Made by a program: the position numbers and the translations under genes
Shown here: positions 1-11,259 of the stretch, piece by piece
Position numbering within the stretch: the first letter of the stretch is position 1
Layout: the number at the start of each line of letters is the position of its first letter
Notes under the pieces: generated by a model
The model's database searches: none
The model's input: the letters and a program-made list of their open reading frames with translations, nothing else
What the model was told of the DNA's origin: nothing
Assembly (NCBI RefSeq): GCF_014529535.1
Contig: NW_023503608.1
Span: 6,870,501-6,934,500 of the forward strand
DNA: 64,000 nt
Direction: 5' to 3'
DNA from: Bradysia coprophila
Taxonomy: Eukaryota > Arthropoda > Insecta > Diptera > Sciaridae

Positions 1-56
1 ATGCTGTTGCATCGATCCGAACGACACATTCACACTAACGAAAAAGGAAGATGTTA

Positions 57-398
57 TCACATTGCAAGAGGTACGTTGATATACGATTGGACTTCGCATT
101 GTTTTAACTCTGTTGTCTTTGTGTCTAGGAAATAATTCTCGGCTGCAATAAGACGAGCCACCGATTGTTCTTGATCGTTGCGTCGATGTTCTTTTTCACC
201 AGAATTTGTGCGGTTTTGGCGGTGCTCATTGAATTGTCGATGCATTGCTGGGCACACAAGAAAAATAGCCGCAATTCCAATCCAAACATTTACTATCGAA
301 GTCCGTTGCACGTATTCACGTCGCAGTTTTGCATTGTTTGCCGGCACGAAACGTCGATGGACCAGGTGATTAAGTTGCAAGATCAACGGAGCAGACAT
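57..398 (-). CDS. Possible small membrane protein, unrecognised
   Basis: This is an open frame of 113 codons on the minus strand starting at ATG 398-396. I do not recognise the family. What can be seen is a basic N-terminal third (many Arg and Lys), one hydrophobic stretch at about residues 35-50 (reading NVWIGIAAIFLVCPAM) that could span a membrane, then a charged Arg/Asn/Glu-rich tail. A single-span mitochondrial or ER micro-protein would look like this, but a chance ORF would too. It lies just downstream of the CoA-transferase gene on the same strand, beyond that gene's AATAAA (438-433). No splice pattern or motif confirms it, so confidence is low. Confidence 0.3.
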   Translation of the reverse strand: MSAPLILQLNHLVHRRFVPANNAKLRREYVQRTSIVNVWIGIAAIFLVCPAMHRQFNEHRQNRTNSGEKEHRRNDQEQSVARLIAAENYFLDTKTTELKQCEVQSYINVPLAM

Positions 399-432
399 TG
401 GCGATTGAATTTGAAAAATGTGGCAAAAAATA

Positions 433-438
433 TTTATT
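433..438 (-). promoter_or_regulatory. Poly(A) signal of the SCOT gene
   Basis: AATAAA on the minus strand, about 220 nt beyond the SCOT stop codon. It is the first such hexamer downstream that I could find. Confidence 0.45.
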
Positions 439-660
439 GAGACTTATTGGTGTGAAGGGAGTTATCACAGATGCTAGTACGTTAATAAATGCAATTTTGT
501 ATTTACATAATAGAGTACATGATAGACATATACACATGCGTTGTACCAGTTTATAAACATCTTTTCGTAAACAAAGGAAACAAATTTTCATACAGAGTCT
601 CTCGACTTCTTGAGTCACATTACGGTGCTGATGATAATAGTGATGATGATGCTACGTTCA

Positions 661-3345
661 TCACACATCGATCTGTCCCATCTTTTTCAGATCCGGCGAA
701 ACCTCGAATTCACATCCAGTACTTGTGATGATTTCTTCGATGGTTACGTCTTCGCCGATTTCCAGCAGTGTCAAACCACTCTCTTTATCAACGTCGAATA
801 CGGCCTGTGAAACAGTTTTGTCATAAAAAATCCAATGGAACGACAAAATGCTGTTATGCAATAGAAACCTTTTCCGTTATTATCATGTCCACACATCCTT
901 TTCCCGTCAACGGCAAACTGCATTTCGATAATATCTTATGGGAGCCGTCCTTGGCATTGTGTTCCATTGTTACAATGACTTTTGTGCCTGGCGCTGATAC
1001 TAAATCCATCGCACCGCCCATACCTTTGACCAGTTTACCCTGAAAAACAATGATTGATTTGACACAAATCACTACACGAACGAAGCTTGTCTTTTCTTAC
1101 CGGAATCATCCAGTTAGCTAAATCTCCGAACTGCGACACTTCCATAGCGCCCAGCACTGTGACATCAATGTGACCGCCACGAATCATAGCAAAACTTTCA
1201 TCCGACCCAAAATAGGATGCACCTGGTACAACCGTGACCGTTTCTTTTCCCGCGTTTATTAGATCTGGATCGACCTATTGGACGATAAAAGACTTGAGAA
1301 ATTGACTCAATCGGCCAATTGCGATGAATTACATCATTCTTATACGGGAACGGACCCAGGCCGAGTATTCCATTTTCCGACTGTAACATGACATTGATAC
1401 CCTTGATATAATTAGCAGACAGATTAGGAATGCCAATTCCTAAATTGGCGAACATGCCATCTTTAAATTCCAGTGCCACTCGACGGGCGATACGCTCTCG
1501 TAACTTTGCCGCTGGAGTATTTCCTACGATCGAATCTTTGGCACTTTCACTTCGAGTTTTCAGTCGTTCAATACGCTTCTCGTATTGCGATCCTTTGAAT
1601 AGACGGTGCACGAATATGCCCGGCACATGTATCTGATCTGGATTTAATGAGCCGACTGGAACGATTTCTTCTACCTCGGCGATGGTGCATTTAGCCGCAC
1701 GGCACATTGCTGAGTTAAAGTTGCGTGCCGATTTGTTGAAAATTAGATTTCCCATTTCGTCAGCTTTTTGTGCCTTTACCAATGCAAAATCACCGACAAT
1801 TCCTTCCTCCATTATGTACGGCAGTCCGTTAAATTGTTGCACCTGTTTTGGCGAACTAGCTACTTCAACGGTTTTGTCCTTCGAATTGTATTTGATCGGT
1901 GCACCACCTTCTTGGATGAGCTAAATAGTAAAAGAAAGAGGTAAGCGAGTCGAAAACGAAAAATAAGACAAAAATGACGTACTGTTCCATAACCTGTCGG
2001 AGTGAAAAATGCTGGAATTCCTGCACCACCAGCACGAATACGTTCAGCCAGAGTGCCTTGAGGTGTGAACTCCAACTCGAGCTGTCCGGACAGATATTGA
2101 CTTTCGAATTCGGCATTTTCGCCAACGTAAGACGATATCATTCGCTTTATGCGCTTCTCTTTGAGTAGCAGCCCAAGTCCGAAGTTGTCAACGCCTGGCA
2201 AGGAATAAATGTGAATTGATGAAAACTACCATCAATAATCAAGTCGCGTTAACTTTCCGAAAATATTGTGTCTATCAAGAGGAGGAAGACTTTTAGCACC
2301 GGAAATATCCCGAAAAATTCGGTAAATGAGGCATATACTCTCATGGGAAGTATAAGTAAAACGGCTCAATCAGGAGAACTTCGATTGTCTATTAACAAGC
2401 TGATAACTCGTCCGACAAAAACTGATAACAAATTGAATTCGGCGACACTTTCATTGCTGTTACTATCTTGTAAGAATGTCTCTCTAACACACACCAAGCG
2501 GCATCGCACCATTGAATCAATGCATATATCAAAATTGTCTAATATTTGCAAATTACACTGCTAATCGAAATATAAATAAACTCATGCCGTGATGGAATCT
2601 ATTTCTGGACGAGAAGAAAACGATTGCGGTTGTTTGTGTGATTTAGAGAATCGAAAGATACTTAATTCGATCGTAGATTATGTGTTGGGGGTCAATCGAA
2701 ATATTCACACATCACACACCCACCCACACAATGTTTTCATACACATACCTGCATTATTCGATACAACAGTCAATTTCGACGATCCTTTTGCTAGTAAAGC
2801 AGCTATCAATTTCTCTGGAATTCCGCACAAGCCAAATCCACCAACAAGTAACTTTGCTCCGTCAGGTATATCGGCAACAGTTTCCGCAATATTTTCATAG
2901 ATTTTTGATGATTTTGGTGGGCAATTCGAGTATCCACAACTGAAAATCTAAAATTATTGCTGGTTATAACACACGTCAAAAGACACAGCGTAAACATGTT
3001 TTTCAAATTTTGTAAAAAATTATTTTGATTTGCATAAAATATCCATTTTTAGGTCGACTTAAAAGACTTAAAAAACGGTGTGTCTATGCGTAAAATAAAT
3101 CACCAATGAACCACGTTTGTCTTATCTTTCAAGAAAACGATATGTCGTCGGTGTAACCATCGAAAGATTTAGTAACAATGAAGGTCGGATTGTTAAGTAA
3201 ATATTATTATATAACACACGACTTAGTTGTAATAAAATTCGCGAACAACATTCCCAACGTCACTCACTTTTGCAACATTTACAATTCCAGGTCTTTGTAA
3301 ATGAGAGTAAATCAGACGATTTTTGAAAACTGTTGCCAAATTCAT
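661..3345 (-). CDS. SCOT: Succinyl-CoA:3-ketoacid CoA-transferase, mitochondrial (SCOT)
   Basis: This enzyme moves CoA from succinyl-CoA to acetoacetate, the key step of ketone-body use in the mitochondrial matrix. Exons on the minus strand are 3268-3345, 2749-2947, 1983-2194, 1333-1920, 1101-1274, 869-1039 and 661-804. They join in frame to 1566 nt, 521 aa, essentially the length I recall for human OXCT1. Residues 1-26 are basic without acidic residues, as in a transit peptide. Family motifs follow: [50 protein letters not shown], then [10 protein letters not shown] with the catalytic glutamate at about residue 345, [18 protein letters not shown] and [11 protein letters not shown] near the C-terminus. 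The acceptor of exon 2 is chosen at TTTTAG (exon begins 2947), because the AG eight bases further in breaks the frame. A minus-strand AATAAA sits at 438-433. No defect is seen. Confidence 0.95.
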
Positions 3346-4698
3346 GGTAATATTTTCCGGCTGGTAATAAAACCTGTCTACAGTCCAAATAGATCCAATC
3401 AACTGAATTGATTAGGTTAATAAATGTAAAATTTAAGATGAAAACGAAACAAAATGATACAGGTCTGTTTTGAAAATACGAACTGACAGATTGTGACCGT
3501 GCTGTCATACTTCTGTCATTATGACACTCCTGGTATTACTGTCATCGCAGCATCAGCCCAAATCGAGGTGCCGCAATTGAATTGAATTTAAATTATTGTG
3601 CAGTGTATTTTGTCTGAATAGCTAAATAATTTTTTACGAATATCAAAACGGATTTCACTAGTGTTTATTTACAGACGGCTACTCTGAAATAAGTTACTTA
3701 TTTCGTTGCAGCTGAGTTGCATCTGTTCCACCCATGCAAGCAAAACTTTGTTTACGTCTTTATACCGTTTTTACTACGTGTAGGCGTGTAACCATTTCAG
3801 CCCTATAAACAAGTATAAGAACTCTCTTTTGCATTAGTTATGCAGCTGAGAAACAGAAACTTATTTCAGAGTCGCCGACTGTATTATTTTTATTGTGATC
3901 AAAAATTTTACCACTGGCAGTGCGATCGCATGCCAAAATTTGTGTTCAAACTAAACACAGCCAACTTCGCAAAGAGGGATAGTTTTTGAAATGTTTTATA
4001 AAAAAAAGCAGTTACATAGAAAATACTATGGAAAATTGAATTAAACAGTTTTAATAACCAAGAAATGTTAATATTTGAGGTCAAGGAAAATAGAAGCATT
4101 GAATTGCTCGAAAAAATGTTTAAAATTTGTCTCTTATCAGCCTCCAAATTTGACACTTATCAGTTCAGAGTTCATGCTAGGGGAAGTGCTGTGGGTCGAT
4201 AATTACACTAGAAATCCTATTTGTTAGCCTCCTTACAATTTATTTCTCCCACTTTCTTTCTCTCTCTGTGAATTTTTTACTGCGTCCTACCGTTTTGCAT
4301 TTTTTTTTGTCGCTGTAAAGATTTGGATTCGGTATGCTGACGTATACAAAAGAACCTTCTGGAACTCTAAATAGCAAGATATTCAATTCAATTCAACGAT
4401 CGAGTATCTGCAATTCTAGAGGTGTTGTAACTCCCATATCGTAGTCGAGATGTGATTTTACTTCAAGGAATGTCTTAAGAGTGATACATACATTAATACA
4501 TTGTGTATTTAAGCAACCTTTGTTGTTTTAATTAGTGTTTTCTTCTGATGACCGCTTATGTACAATGAGAATCACCGAATTTACCACACGAACTAATCGA
4601 ACATCTAAATGTAGCCATTTATTAACAAGGTATTCTATGCGGTAGTGGTTGTTCAATGTCTACAAACGGTATGCGGTATAAGTACTACAGAAAATGCA
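3346..4698. other. Intergenic, no gene seen
   Basis: AT-rich sequence between the SCOT start and the aldo-keto reductase gene. Short ORFs on both strands (for example 3908-4156 minus) show no family motif and no splice context. Nothing else is supportable here. Confidence 0.6.
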
Positions 4699-4849
4699 CA
4701 CTGACAAAAAAGTTTCGAAACACTCAGCTGTTACAGGTAACACAGCTGTAGCGCCCCATACAAAAAATACAGCTGCAGCAGATAATGTAGATTACCTGGA
4801 GACAAAATTACCTGTAACAGCTGAGTGTTTCGAAACTTTTTTGTCGGTG
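4699..4849. mobile_element. Foldback MITE-like element
   Basis: The 151-bp segment begins CACTGACAAAAAAGTTTCG and ends with the reverse complement of nearly the same sequence. The terminal inverted repeat is about 42 bp with a single T/C difference near the tip, and continues to GTTACAGGTAA. The interior of about 70 bp has no coding capacity. I could not identify a clear target-site duplication, so the superfamily is unknown. Confidence 0.7.
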
Positions 4850-4866
4850 CATAACTTCACAAATGG

Positions 4867-4930
4867 TCTTAAGGCCAGTTCATCGTCATATACATCGCAA
4901 ATGTGTGTAGAGTCATGAACTGGCCCTTAA
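4867..4930. repeat. Short inverted repeat
   Basis: TTAAGGCCAGTTCAT is answered by ATGAACTGGCCCTTAA about 35 bp downstream, giving a hairpin with 15-bp arms and one extra base. It lies about 20 bp after the foldback element at 4699-4849 and may be a second small element or part of the same insertion complex. Confidence 0.55.
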
Positions 4931-5115
4931 CGATATACACACACATGCAATTCATACGATTCATCACACAATCACTCGCTCACAAATATTTATGCCACCC
5001 TAATATACCGGCTATCTTATCGTACGAACAACAACTCTCATTTACATTGCTCGATAGTAATTGTCTTCCACTCCACTTCTAACTAACAATTTCATCACAT
5101 TAAACAATCTTCGAC

Positions 5116-5155
5116 TATATATACTCATGAACGAACTGTTTACGAATGTATCAGT
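5116..5155 (+). promoter_or_regulatory. Candidate TATA box and initiator of the aldo-keto reductase gene
   Basis: TATATATAC at 5116 is followed by an insect-type initiator TCAGT at 5151-5155, with the presumed +1 A at 5153, 102 nt before the start codon. Spacing from TATA to +1 is about 35 nt, slightly long but plausible. This is pattern-based only. Confidence 0.45.
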
Positions 5156-5254
5156 CGCTTTTTGGTAACCAACCGCATCAGTTCATTGAATTATTATTCA
5201 TTGATAAATCGGCTTCAACTACAGTCACAAGTGGCACAAGTATATAACATCACA

Positions 5255-6574
5255 ATGAAGGAATTTCCACCTACTTTTATCGAAGGCTTTCACGATAAGG
5301 AGAGTGTGCAAAAAATGGAGTACGTCGAATTGGGGAAAACAGAGCTCTTGGTCTCAAAGATATCTATGGGAACTGCAACTCTTAGTCATTTTTATGGGTT
5401 TGTGATGTGCTTTATCCGATGCTTTTGCATATAATATTTGGGTGTTGATTTCCGTACAGTTCGGTAGATGAAGACGAAGCGATAAAAACGGTTCACGAAG
5501 CAATTAAAAAAGGTATTAATTTCATTGATACTGCGCCATGGTATGGACATAGAAAATCTGAGGAATTACTTGGCCGAGCATTGAAAGGTATCCCAAGGAA
5601 ATCGTACTATATCGCGACTAAAGTTGGACGATACGAAGCCGACGTGGAAAATATGTTCGATTTCAGTGGCAAAAAGACTAGAGAAAGTGTCGAGAAAAGT
5701 TTGGAACTCTTAGGAATTGAATGTATCGATGTTATCCAGGTAAATTGTTCTCAACTGATTGTTTAGCACTTTCCACTTATTGTTCTTGTAATTTTGTAGA
5801 TTCATGACATTGAATTCGCTCCGGACCTAGACATTTTGCTGCATGAAACCATTCCAACTTTAGAGGAGTTACGACGTGAGGGAAAAGTTAATTTCATCGG
5901 AGTAACGGGATATCCGTTAAATGTTTTAAACAATTCTGTATTAATGGCACCGGGACGATTTTCAACTGTGTTAACTTATGCGCGCTACACATTAATTGAT
6001 CAATCATTGACTAGTTATTTGGAAACATTCCACGACAATAAACTCGGCATAATTTGTGCTGCCGGTCACAGTATGGGTCTATTAACAAACAGTGGACCTC
6101 AGAGCTGGCATCCGGCTTCGGACGAAATTAAAAGTGTTTGTAAAGAAGCGTCGGACGTTTGTAAGGAAAATGGCATCGAGCTTGGTAAACTGGCAATGCA
6201 CTTTTTCATTAAATTGGATGGTGTGACTACATTTTTGGTTGGCATGCAGAATTCTCAGTTGCTGAATATGAATTTAGACGTTTACTATAACGGATTGACG
6301 GAGAAAGAGGAACAGATTTTGAATGATTTACAATTGAAGTGAGTATGGGTCGGTTAATAAGTTCCCACCATTTTCAAATTCGAACCGTAATCTTATGAAG
6401 GACTTGCTTAGCCACACAGACCCTAGTGTACATGAATAATCATAATTTTCTCTTCTTTCCAGTGTTTTCTCGAAACTAGAAGACAGTGAAGCAACACACT
6501 GGGAAGACGTTGAATTGGATAACTATTGGATGGAATATTGGGATAAAAAGAAGAAAAATAAAAATTCCTCTTGA
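5255..6574 (+). CDS. Aldo-keto reductase, L-galactose dehydrogenase-like
   Basis: Exons 5255-5397, 5460-5739, 5800-6338 and 6463-6574 join to 1074 nt, 357 aa, predicted cytosolic. The start at 5255 is chosen because the N-terminus reads FHDKESVQKMEYVELGKTEL, a lead-in I associate with the insect members of this group. The AKR catalytic tetrad is visible: Asp71 and Tyr76 (FIDTAPWYG), Lys102 (IATKVGRY) and His143 (IQIHDIEFAPD, formed across the exon 2/3 junction). The GVTGYP strand and a C-terminal VGMQNSQLLNMNL segment, where NADPH-binding residues usually lie, are also present. The tail after residue 330 is acidic and then lysine-rich (WDKKKKNKNSS). The natural substrate cannot be told from sequence. 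The gene stands alone, with SCOT upstream on the opposite strand. Confidence 0.92.
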
Positions 6575-7557
6575 AATATGAAATCCGAGTGTTTATATTT
6601 TGATGAGACTATAAAAGACGTATACGTCCCTGAAGTACTTTCTAAAAAAAACCTCTCAATTTCAAATCTCCGTTGGTAAATAATGTATAATATTTTCCAA
6701 GGGTGTGTTACGAAAACTCTCTTTTTGTAAGGGGAGAAAATAGGAAATTCCACCAAGAGCGAAAGTTTGCCGTCAGAGCGATGTGAGAGCTGCAATTCGT
6801 TCAAGGTGGAATTTCCTATTTCTTCCCGAGTTGAACACAACGTTTTTCATGCTTTTACGAGAGCCGATAGTAGAAATGTCAATTTTGAGGGGCGAAAGTA
6901 AAGCGAATAGTATGAAGCATGAAAAACTTAATACATCACGCGAAAATGAAATGTCCTTGTGATGTAAATAACTATTTCTCCATCTCGGAATTGATAAATC
7001 AATTGGAAAATGTTTAGTTTGTCCCCTCTCAACTAGTTATTTACGTATCTGTTGTGGACGGTATATTTTCGGCAATTTCGAGGGTTGTAGCCCGAACGAT
7101 GTCAGCTTTTTCATGCTTTTTAGTGGACAAAAACGATTTTCCGCTGAAAAGCACTATGAACACCTCGAAAAAATTAGGACAAATTGCAAATCGAGCAAAC
7201 TTCTTTATTTTGTTGGAATTTCCCATTTGGCCTTCTTGATGACAAAAAATAACTATCTCAAGGATTCGCTACAATAAAGAATTTTAGATTTGATATAAGA
7301 GGGACCGGAAGGACCTCGAGAAGGACTTCAAAAGTCTGTGACGATATAATACGTTGCGAACCCAACCATGTAGAAGTCATGTAAACCATACCCAACTAAG
7401 GTTGAACTGTCACATCTGTCACTGGCGGCATTTTTGTGTATTTGTTTCGTTGGCGGTTAGACATTTAAGAATTTCTCAGTTTTTGAGACGAAAAGTGGTG
7501 ACAGTGTTATAATTCCGGATAGACAACAATCAGCATAGATTACTGTTGATTTGGACG
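6575..7557. other. Intergenic with foldback sequences, no gene seen
   Basis: The interval between the reductase and RecQ5 carries a hairpin at 6731-6827 and looser inverted pairs. TTTTTCATGCTT near 6843 pairs with AAGCATGAAAAAC near 6914, and GTAAATAACTA near 6964 pairs with TAGTTATTTAC near 7034. Short ORFs here read through these repeats and have no motif. Confidence 0.55.
6731..6827. repeat. Hairpin, MITE-like
   Basis: The left arm GGGGAGAAAATAGGAAATTCC (6731 on, continuing ACC) pairs with a right arm ending at 6827, about 23 bp with one small length difference in an A run. The loop is about 50 bp. Confidence 0.6.
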
Positions 7558-9947
7558 ATGAGTTCGTCAAGCAGCAAACACGAATCATCGAATTACATTC
7601 GTGAAAAACTGAAAAAGTATTTTCGACATTCAGACTTCAAAAGCACATTGCAAAAGGAGGCAATTAAGGCGATTTTAAAGCGTTAGACAGCTGTTATGCT
7701 GATCATGACTATTGAACTAATGACATTTTCATTTTAGGCAAACAAGATGTGTACGTATCAATGCCAACCGGTTCTGGCAAATCTCTGTGTTACCACTTAC
7801 CAGGGATTATGCAAGAGAACAAGATAACAATTGTCTTCTCACCACTGCTCGCTCTCATCAAAGATCAAGTCGACCATTTAACAAAATTGAAAATTCGTGC
7901 TGAGTCAATCAATTCGAAAATGGGGGCGAAGGAAAGGTCAAACGTTTTAGCCGATTTAAAGAGTAAAAAACCGGAAACGCGATTCCTGTACATTACCCCT
8001 GAGCAAGCAGCCACAGAAACGTTTAAAGATTTGATGAGAGACCTGGTTAAATACGATAAAATCGCCTATGTAGCAGTCGATGAAGCGCATTGCGTCAGTC
8101 AATGGGGGCATGACTTTCGTCCGGACTATTTAAAACTGGGGAGACTACGCGTGGAGTATCCAAAAATACCATGGATTGCGCTGACTGCAACAGCTTCGAA
8201 AGATGTGGTGGTGGATATCTTTAAGAACTTAAGTTTGAAGGAGCCGGTCGCGAAGTTCAAGACTCCATGTTTTCGAAAGAATTTATTTTACGACGTGATC
8301 TTCAAAAATTCCATTCAAGATGATTTCATTCACCTGAAGCAGTTTGCGGAAAAATGTCTGAAGAGTTCAAAGGATGAGGATGCTAAGAGTGTGAGTTTAG
8401 TTCTTAAAATTCATAGACTTTTCGGGCAACTAATCGCGTCTAGTCCTTTAGAGCTCATTCACCATACTGATACTTCCTTATAGCTATCGTCATTCTGCAA
8501 CCCTTGTCAATATTGTCTATTTTCTATCATCTATCTCTTGCCATTCCAGAATAAAAAATCCTGCGGAATTATTTACTGTCGTACAAGGGATCATGTTGAA
8601 ATGGTTGCAAATGGTCTAACGAAGCAAGGAATAAAAACAGTTGCCTATCATGCCGGACTAAAAGACCTTGAACGGAAACAAGTTCAAGAGGATTGGATGA
8701 GTGGGAAATATCCAGTGATCAGCGCTACAGTGAGTTTTGGCATGGGGTATGCGGTTCTTTGATTTTGAATCAACTCGTTATTGAAATGACGATTGTTTTT
8801 TAGTGTCGACAAAGCTACCGTCCGTTTCGTCGTTCACTGGGATGTACCTCAAAATACAGCTGCCTATTATCAAGAATCTGGCCGTGCTGGGCGTGATGGT
8901 CATGAATCATTTTGTCGGATTTATTTTTGTCGGAACGAAGTCAAGTCGATCGACTATTTGCTGAAAATGGACTCGCAAAAAGATCCGAAAAATCAACGAG
9001 CGAAACGAGCGCAAAAGGACTTTGAAAAGATTGTCAATTATTGCGAAAGTATCAGTTGTCGTCATCAGCTCTTCTCCAAATATTTTAACGACGACGAAAT
9101 GCCGAATTGCAAGAGACGCTGCGATGTGTGCAAAGATCGAAAGAAAGTCGAAAAGGCGGTAGAGGTATACCAGCAGTTATCGATGAATTATTATTCCGAA
9201 GCAGTGATGGCAGATTCTTCTGACATGTACGGCGGTGGTCGAATGGGACTTCGACAAAACGAAGAGAGTTACAGGGAAAGTGACAACGAATATGCTGGTC
9301 CATCACGTGAGGAAGTCGCCAAAAAAGCATCCACCAACTTCATCCGAGAACAATTGGCATTGAGGAAAAATTTAGCGGCAGCCAAAGAACTGGAAATGCA
9401 ACCGTCAGCGGTAATGTCACGTTGCAAACATGCAATGTCGACCAGCAACAAGATTCCCGGCTTAACAACAAAAAAACGAGAATCCAACCTAACAATGATC
9501 GCCGATTTGCTGAAGAAAAATATCGAAATTTGCGCAGAAAAGAATGAAAATCCGACCAATTCCCTCAAGTATTGTGATTTCGAAGACATTGCGGCCGATG
9601 TGGAATATCGTTGCTTTACTCCGCACAAAGCAATTAGTTTATACAATCGATCGATAGCGAAAGAATACTGTGCGCTCAAGAAACACAACACGGATGGGAT
9701 AATGATCGAAGCGTTAAAGAATCACATACCGAAAAAACGTAATGTTACCGGCGGATCATCGGAGTGTATAAAACGGAAATTGGACGAATTGGAAAGTAAG
9801 GAAACGAACGGTAACAGTTCGTCACCGAAACCAGTCAGTAGTAAATTAAGCGGACCGAAGCGAATGAAGAAAGATTCATTGGAACAAACGAAAATTAATT
9901 CGTTTTTTGTTGTCAAAAAAAGTGAGGGCGAAGATTGTGGAGCATAA
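7558..9947 (+). CDS. RecQ5: RecQ5-type ATP-dependent DNA helicase
   Basis: A 3'-5' superfamily 2 helicase for replication-fork and recombination maintenance in the nucleus. Exons 7558-7681, 7738-8390, 8550-8746 and 8804-9947 join to 2118 nt, 705 aa. Visible in order: Walker A PTGSGKS with Lys56, the DEAH box at 156-159 followed by CVSQWGHDFRPDYL, TATAS (motif III), YCRTRDHVE and AYHAGL, FGMGVDKATVRFVVHW (rebuilt across the last junction), YQESGRAGRDG (motif VI), and a RecQ zinc site C..H..C.RRCDVC. The RecQ5 family-specific region (about 490-620, including GLTTKKRE and AISLYNRS) sets it apart from BLM, WRN and RecQ4. The C-terminus carries QTKINSFF at 686-693, a canonical PCNA-interacting motif 12 residues from the end. 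Human RECQL5 is longer (about 990 aa as I recall), and I see no SRI-like domain. AATAAA at 10014. Confidence 0.95.
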
Positions 9948-10013
9948 AAGGATGTTTGCATGGACAATCGCTTAAAAGAAAACGGGTTGTAATAAGTAAC
10001 AGTGTGTTCGATG

Positions 10014-10019
10014 AATAAA
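10014..10019 (+). promoter_or_regulatory. Poly(A) signal of RecQ5
   Basis: AATAAA 67 nt beyond the RecQ5 stop codon, in a spacer between convergent genes. Confidence 0.6.
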
Positions 10020-11259
10020 TGGTAAGTGTTATAAAAAGTTCACCACTTCGTTTGAAAAATTATTTATTTCGTTCCCTCACATTTTTACAAAATAAGAGTG
10101 ATGCCGGTTAAGATCCTAGAAAAAAGAAAAAAAATCCTAAACATTCAGAAACGATGCTTACTTAATATTAAAGTCGCAGCGGACGGTTACCAAAAATTTG
10201 ATTCTCCAGCTTTGTAACCGTCTCAAACCAGATATCTACTGTACCCGTCCCGTCCGCGCTTTATCGTTACACGGTAAGATCGTCGTATAATGAAATTACG
10301 TATAGCCGAATTATGATATTCCGTACGGAGATGAGTGTCTGTATCAGTCAAGCGAAAGAGTCCTACTAATAATTGTTGGTTATTTTGTTAGTCGCTCAGA
10401 ATTACTCCTGGTAGTCGAACCCTATGGTGTAGAACACATGTCACTACCTTGAATTAACCTGATCTTGTACATTTTTATTCATTACTGTGAAGTCCTGTAC
10501 CAAAATTTCTTTCTATTTTGACTATATCTGGGTGACGATATCCCCAGGTATCTAGAATACACACCCAGAATAAGATTGGCGCCATAAATTTCGGGTTCAT
10601 TCAGTTCAGGCAGTACCATTGAATTCGGATGATGGTGAAGATCAGGTCCAGATAATCCAAAACTCGATCAAGTCGACCTGATAATGAGTCAAGCAATATA
10701 TTGGTATCACTTGTTTACCTGTCATGTTTTTCGAGTTGAAGGTAGAATCTCAAATTTAGAACACCAGAAGTTTTTTGTCTTGGCCTAGATTAGGTTAGAC
10801 TAGAGAAGCAGGAATCCAGATCAAAGATCATTTGGTCTTGGACATTGTAAAAAGTAGCAATTTTTTTGACTAACTTTGCTTGTCTTCGAACTTTTAGATC
10901 TACAAAATGAATGAACACTTTCGCCGACTTTCTCTAAATGGTAGTCTTGGTAGATCAGCTTTAAACAAAAGAATCTGATTATATCGTCAAACGGTCGCCT
11001 TTGTAAAAGGTTAATACTCGTGTCGTTTCTCCTATGACCTCACCTCACAGACTGGACGTTGCCTCCGCTTACATTCATTTGTACATAGCGTCAGAGGCTT
11101 CCTACGACTGATTTTTGCTTCCCTAAATTTATCGTTGACTTAAAAAATATTAAATTTTCCTAAACATTTGAACTTTACGACTAAACATTAGAACATTTCT
11201 CGCAGATGATTCGTGTTAATTAAGTCAAATTCAATGAAAATGCATTATCACATCATCCC
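10020..11259. other. Convergent intergenic spacer, no gene seen
   Basis: Lies between the 3' ends of RecQ5 (+) and the K2P channel (-). No ORF of note, no repeat I could define. It probably includes the K2P 3' untranslated region. Confidence 0.6.

Noticed and set aside
9269-9691. 140-codon antisense ORF over RecQ5 exon 4
   Set aside because: Shadow of a strongly supported coding exon on the plus strand.
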